Of a stretch of DNA of 5,699 nucleotides, positions 5,623 to 5,699 are shown piece by piece. Numbering within the stretch: position 1 is the first letter of the stretch; every line of letters starts with the position of its first letter. The notes below the pieces were generated by a model. The model saw nothing but the letters and a program-made list of their open reading frames with translations. It did no database searches and was not told where the DNA came from. The DNA comes from Eubacteriales Family XIII. Incertae Sedis bacterium (lineage in GTDB: Bacteria > Bacillota > Clostridia > Peptostreptococcales > Anaerovoracaceae): contig JAITEX010000188.1 of assembly GCA_031281765.1 (NCBI GenBank), positions 1 through 5,699 of the forward strand, in the 5' to 3' direction. The translations under genes were made by a program, and so were the position numbers.

Positions 5623-5699
5623 ATGTTAAGAACAAAAAAGACAGCAGGAAAGAAAAGAATGGGGTTGCTGACGCTCTCCATAGTTCTCGCGCTCTCGCT
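5623..5699 (+). CDS. N-terminus of an exported protein, 3' end outside the window
   Basis: Only 25 full codons are visible: a strongly basic n-region (MLRTKKTAGKKRMG, six Lys/Arg) followed by the hydrophobic run LLTLSIVLALS that continues to the edge. This is a typical Sec signal peptide start, or a lipoprotein signal if a lipobox follows. Nothing of the mature protein can be seen, so no function is proposed. It has its own ribosome binding site and probably its own promoter after the terminator, so it is likely a separate transcription unit. It shares a leader hairpin-loop motif with the lipoprotein gene upstream. Confidence 0.7.
   Translation, partial: MLRTKKTAGKKRMGLLTLSIVLALS

Noticed and set aside
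1..5699. CRISPR arrays, insertion sequences, long direct or terminal inverted repeats, rRNA or complete tRNA genes
   Set aside because: None seen on reading both strands; repeats found are short inverted repeats in the two intergenic regions only.

Overview
The window holds one large partial gene on the minus strand (positions 1-3368), a divergent promoter region (3369-3694), a compact three-gene operon on the plus strand (3695-5375), a terminator, and the first 25 codons of a further exported protein (from 5623 to the right edge). Coding DNA is clearly GC-rich while the promoter regions are AT-rich. A lipoprotein signal, many iron-sulfur cysteines and a CXXC small protein that I associate with Clostridia-type anaerobes suggest an anaerobic or facultatively anaerobic bacterium. 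Clostridia or Synergistota-like lineages are plausible, but the sequence alone does not fix the phylum.

Left part: the N-terminal 1122 residues of the glutamate synthase large subunit (GltB), read leftwards without any frameshift or stop, running off the left edge inside its FMN-binding synthase domain. Its start, a purine-rich ribosome binding site and a very good sigma70-type promoter (TTGACT, 17 bp, TAGAAT on the minus strand) are all inside the window.

Middle part: three tightly packed, overlapping genes encode a TlpA/ResA-like thioredoxin-fold lipoprotein with a WCSPC active site, a 70-residue single-pass membrane protein ending in a CLEC motif (CD1871A-type family), and a NapH-like polytopic membrane protein with three CXXXCP motifs and two ferredoxin-type 4Fe-4S motifs. 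They look like one machine: electrons entering at the iron-sulfur membrane protein could cross the membrane, pass to the small CXXC protein and keep the exported thioredoxin reduced. This would do the job CcdA/DsbD does elsewhere. The reading is inferred from gene content and topology; I know of no experimental description.

Right part: a terminator-like inverted repeat follows the operon. Read on the minus strand, the same 44 bases resemble an internally deleted tRNA. Beyond it lie a second promoter, a GC-rich leader that can fold, and a gene starting with a signal peptide. A 10-base motif (CGAACAGTAA) sits at the base of a hairpin loop both in this leader and upstream of the lipoprotein gene, on stems of different sequence.
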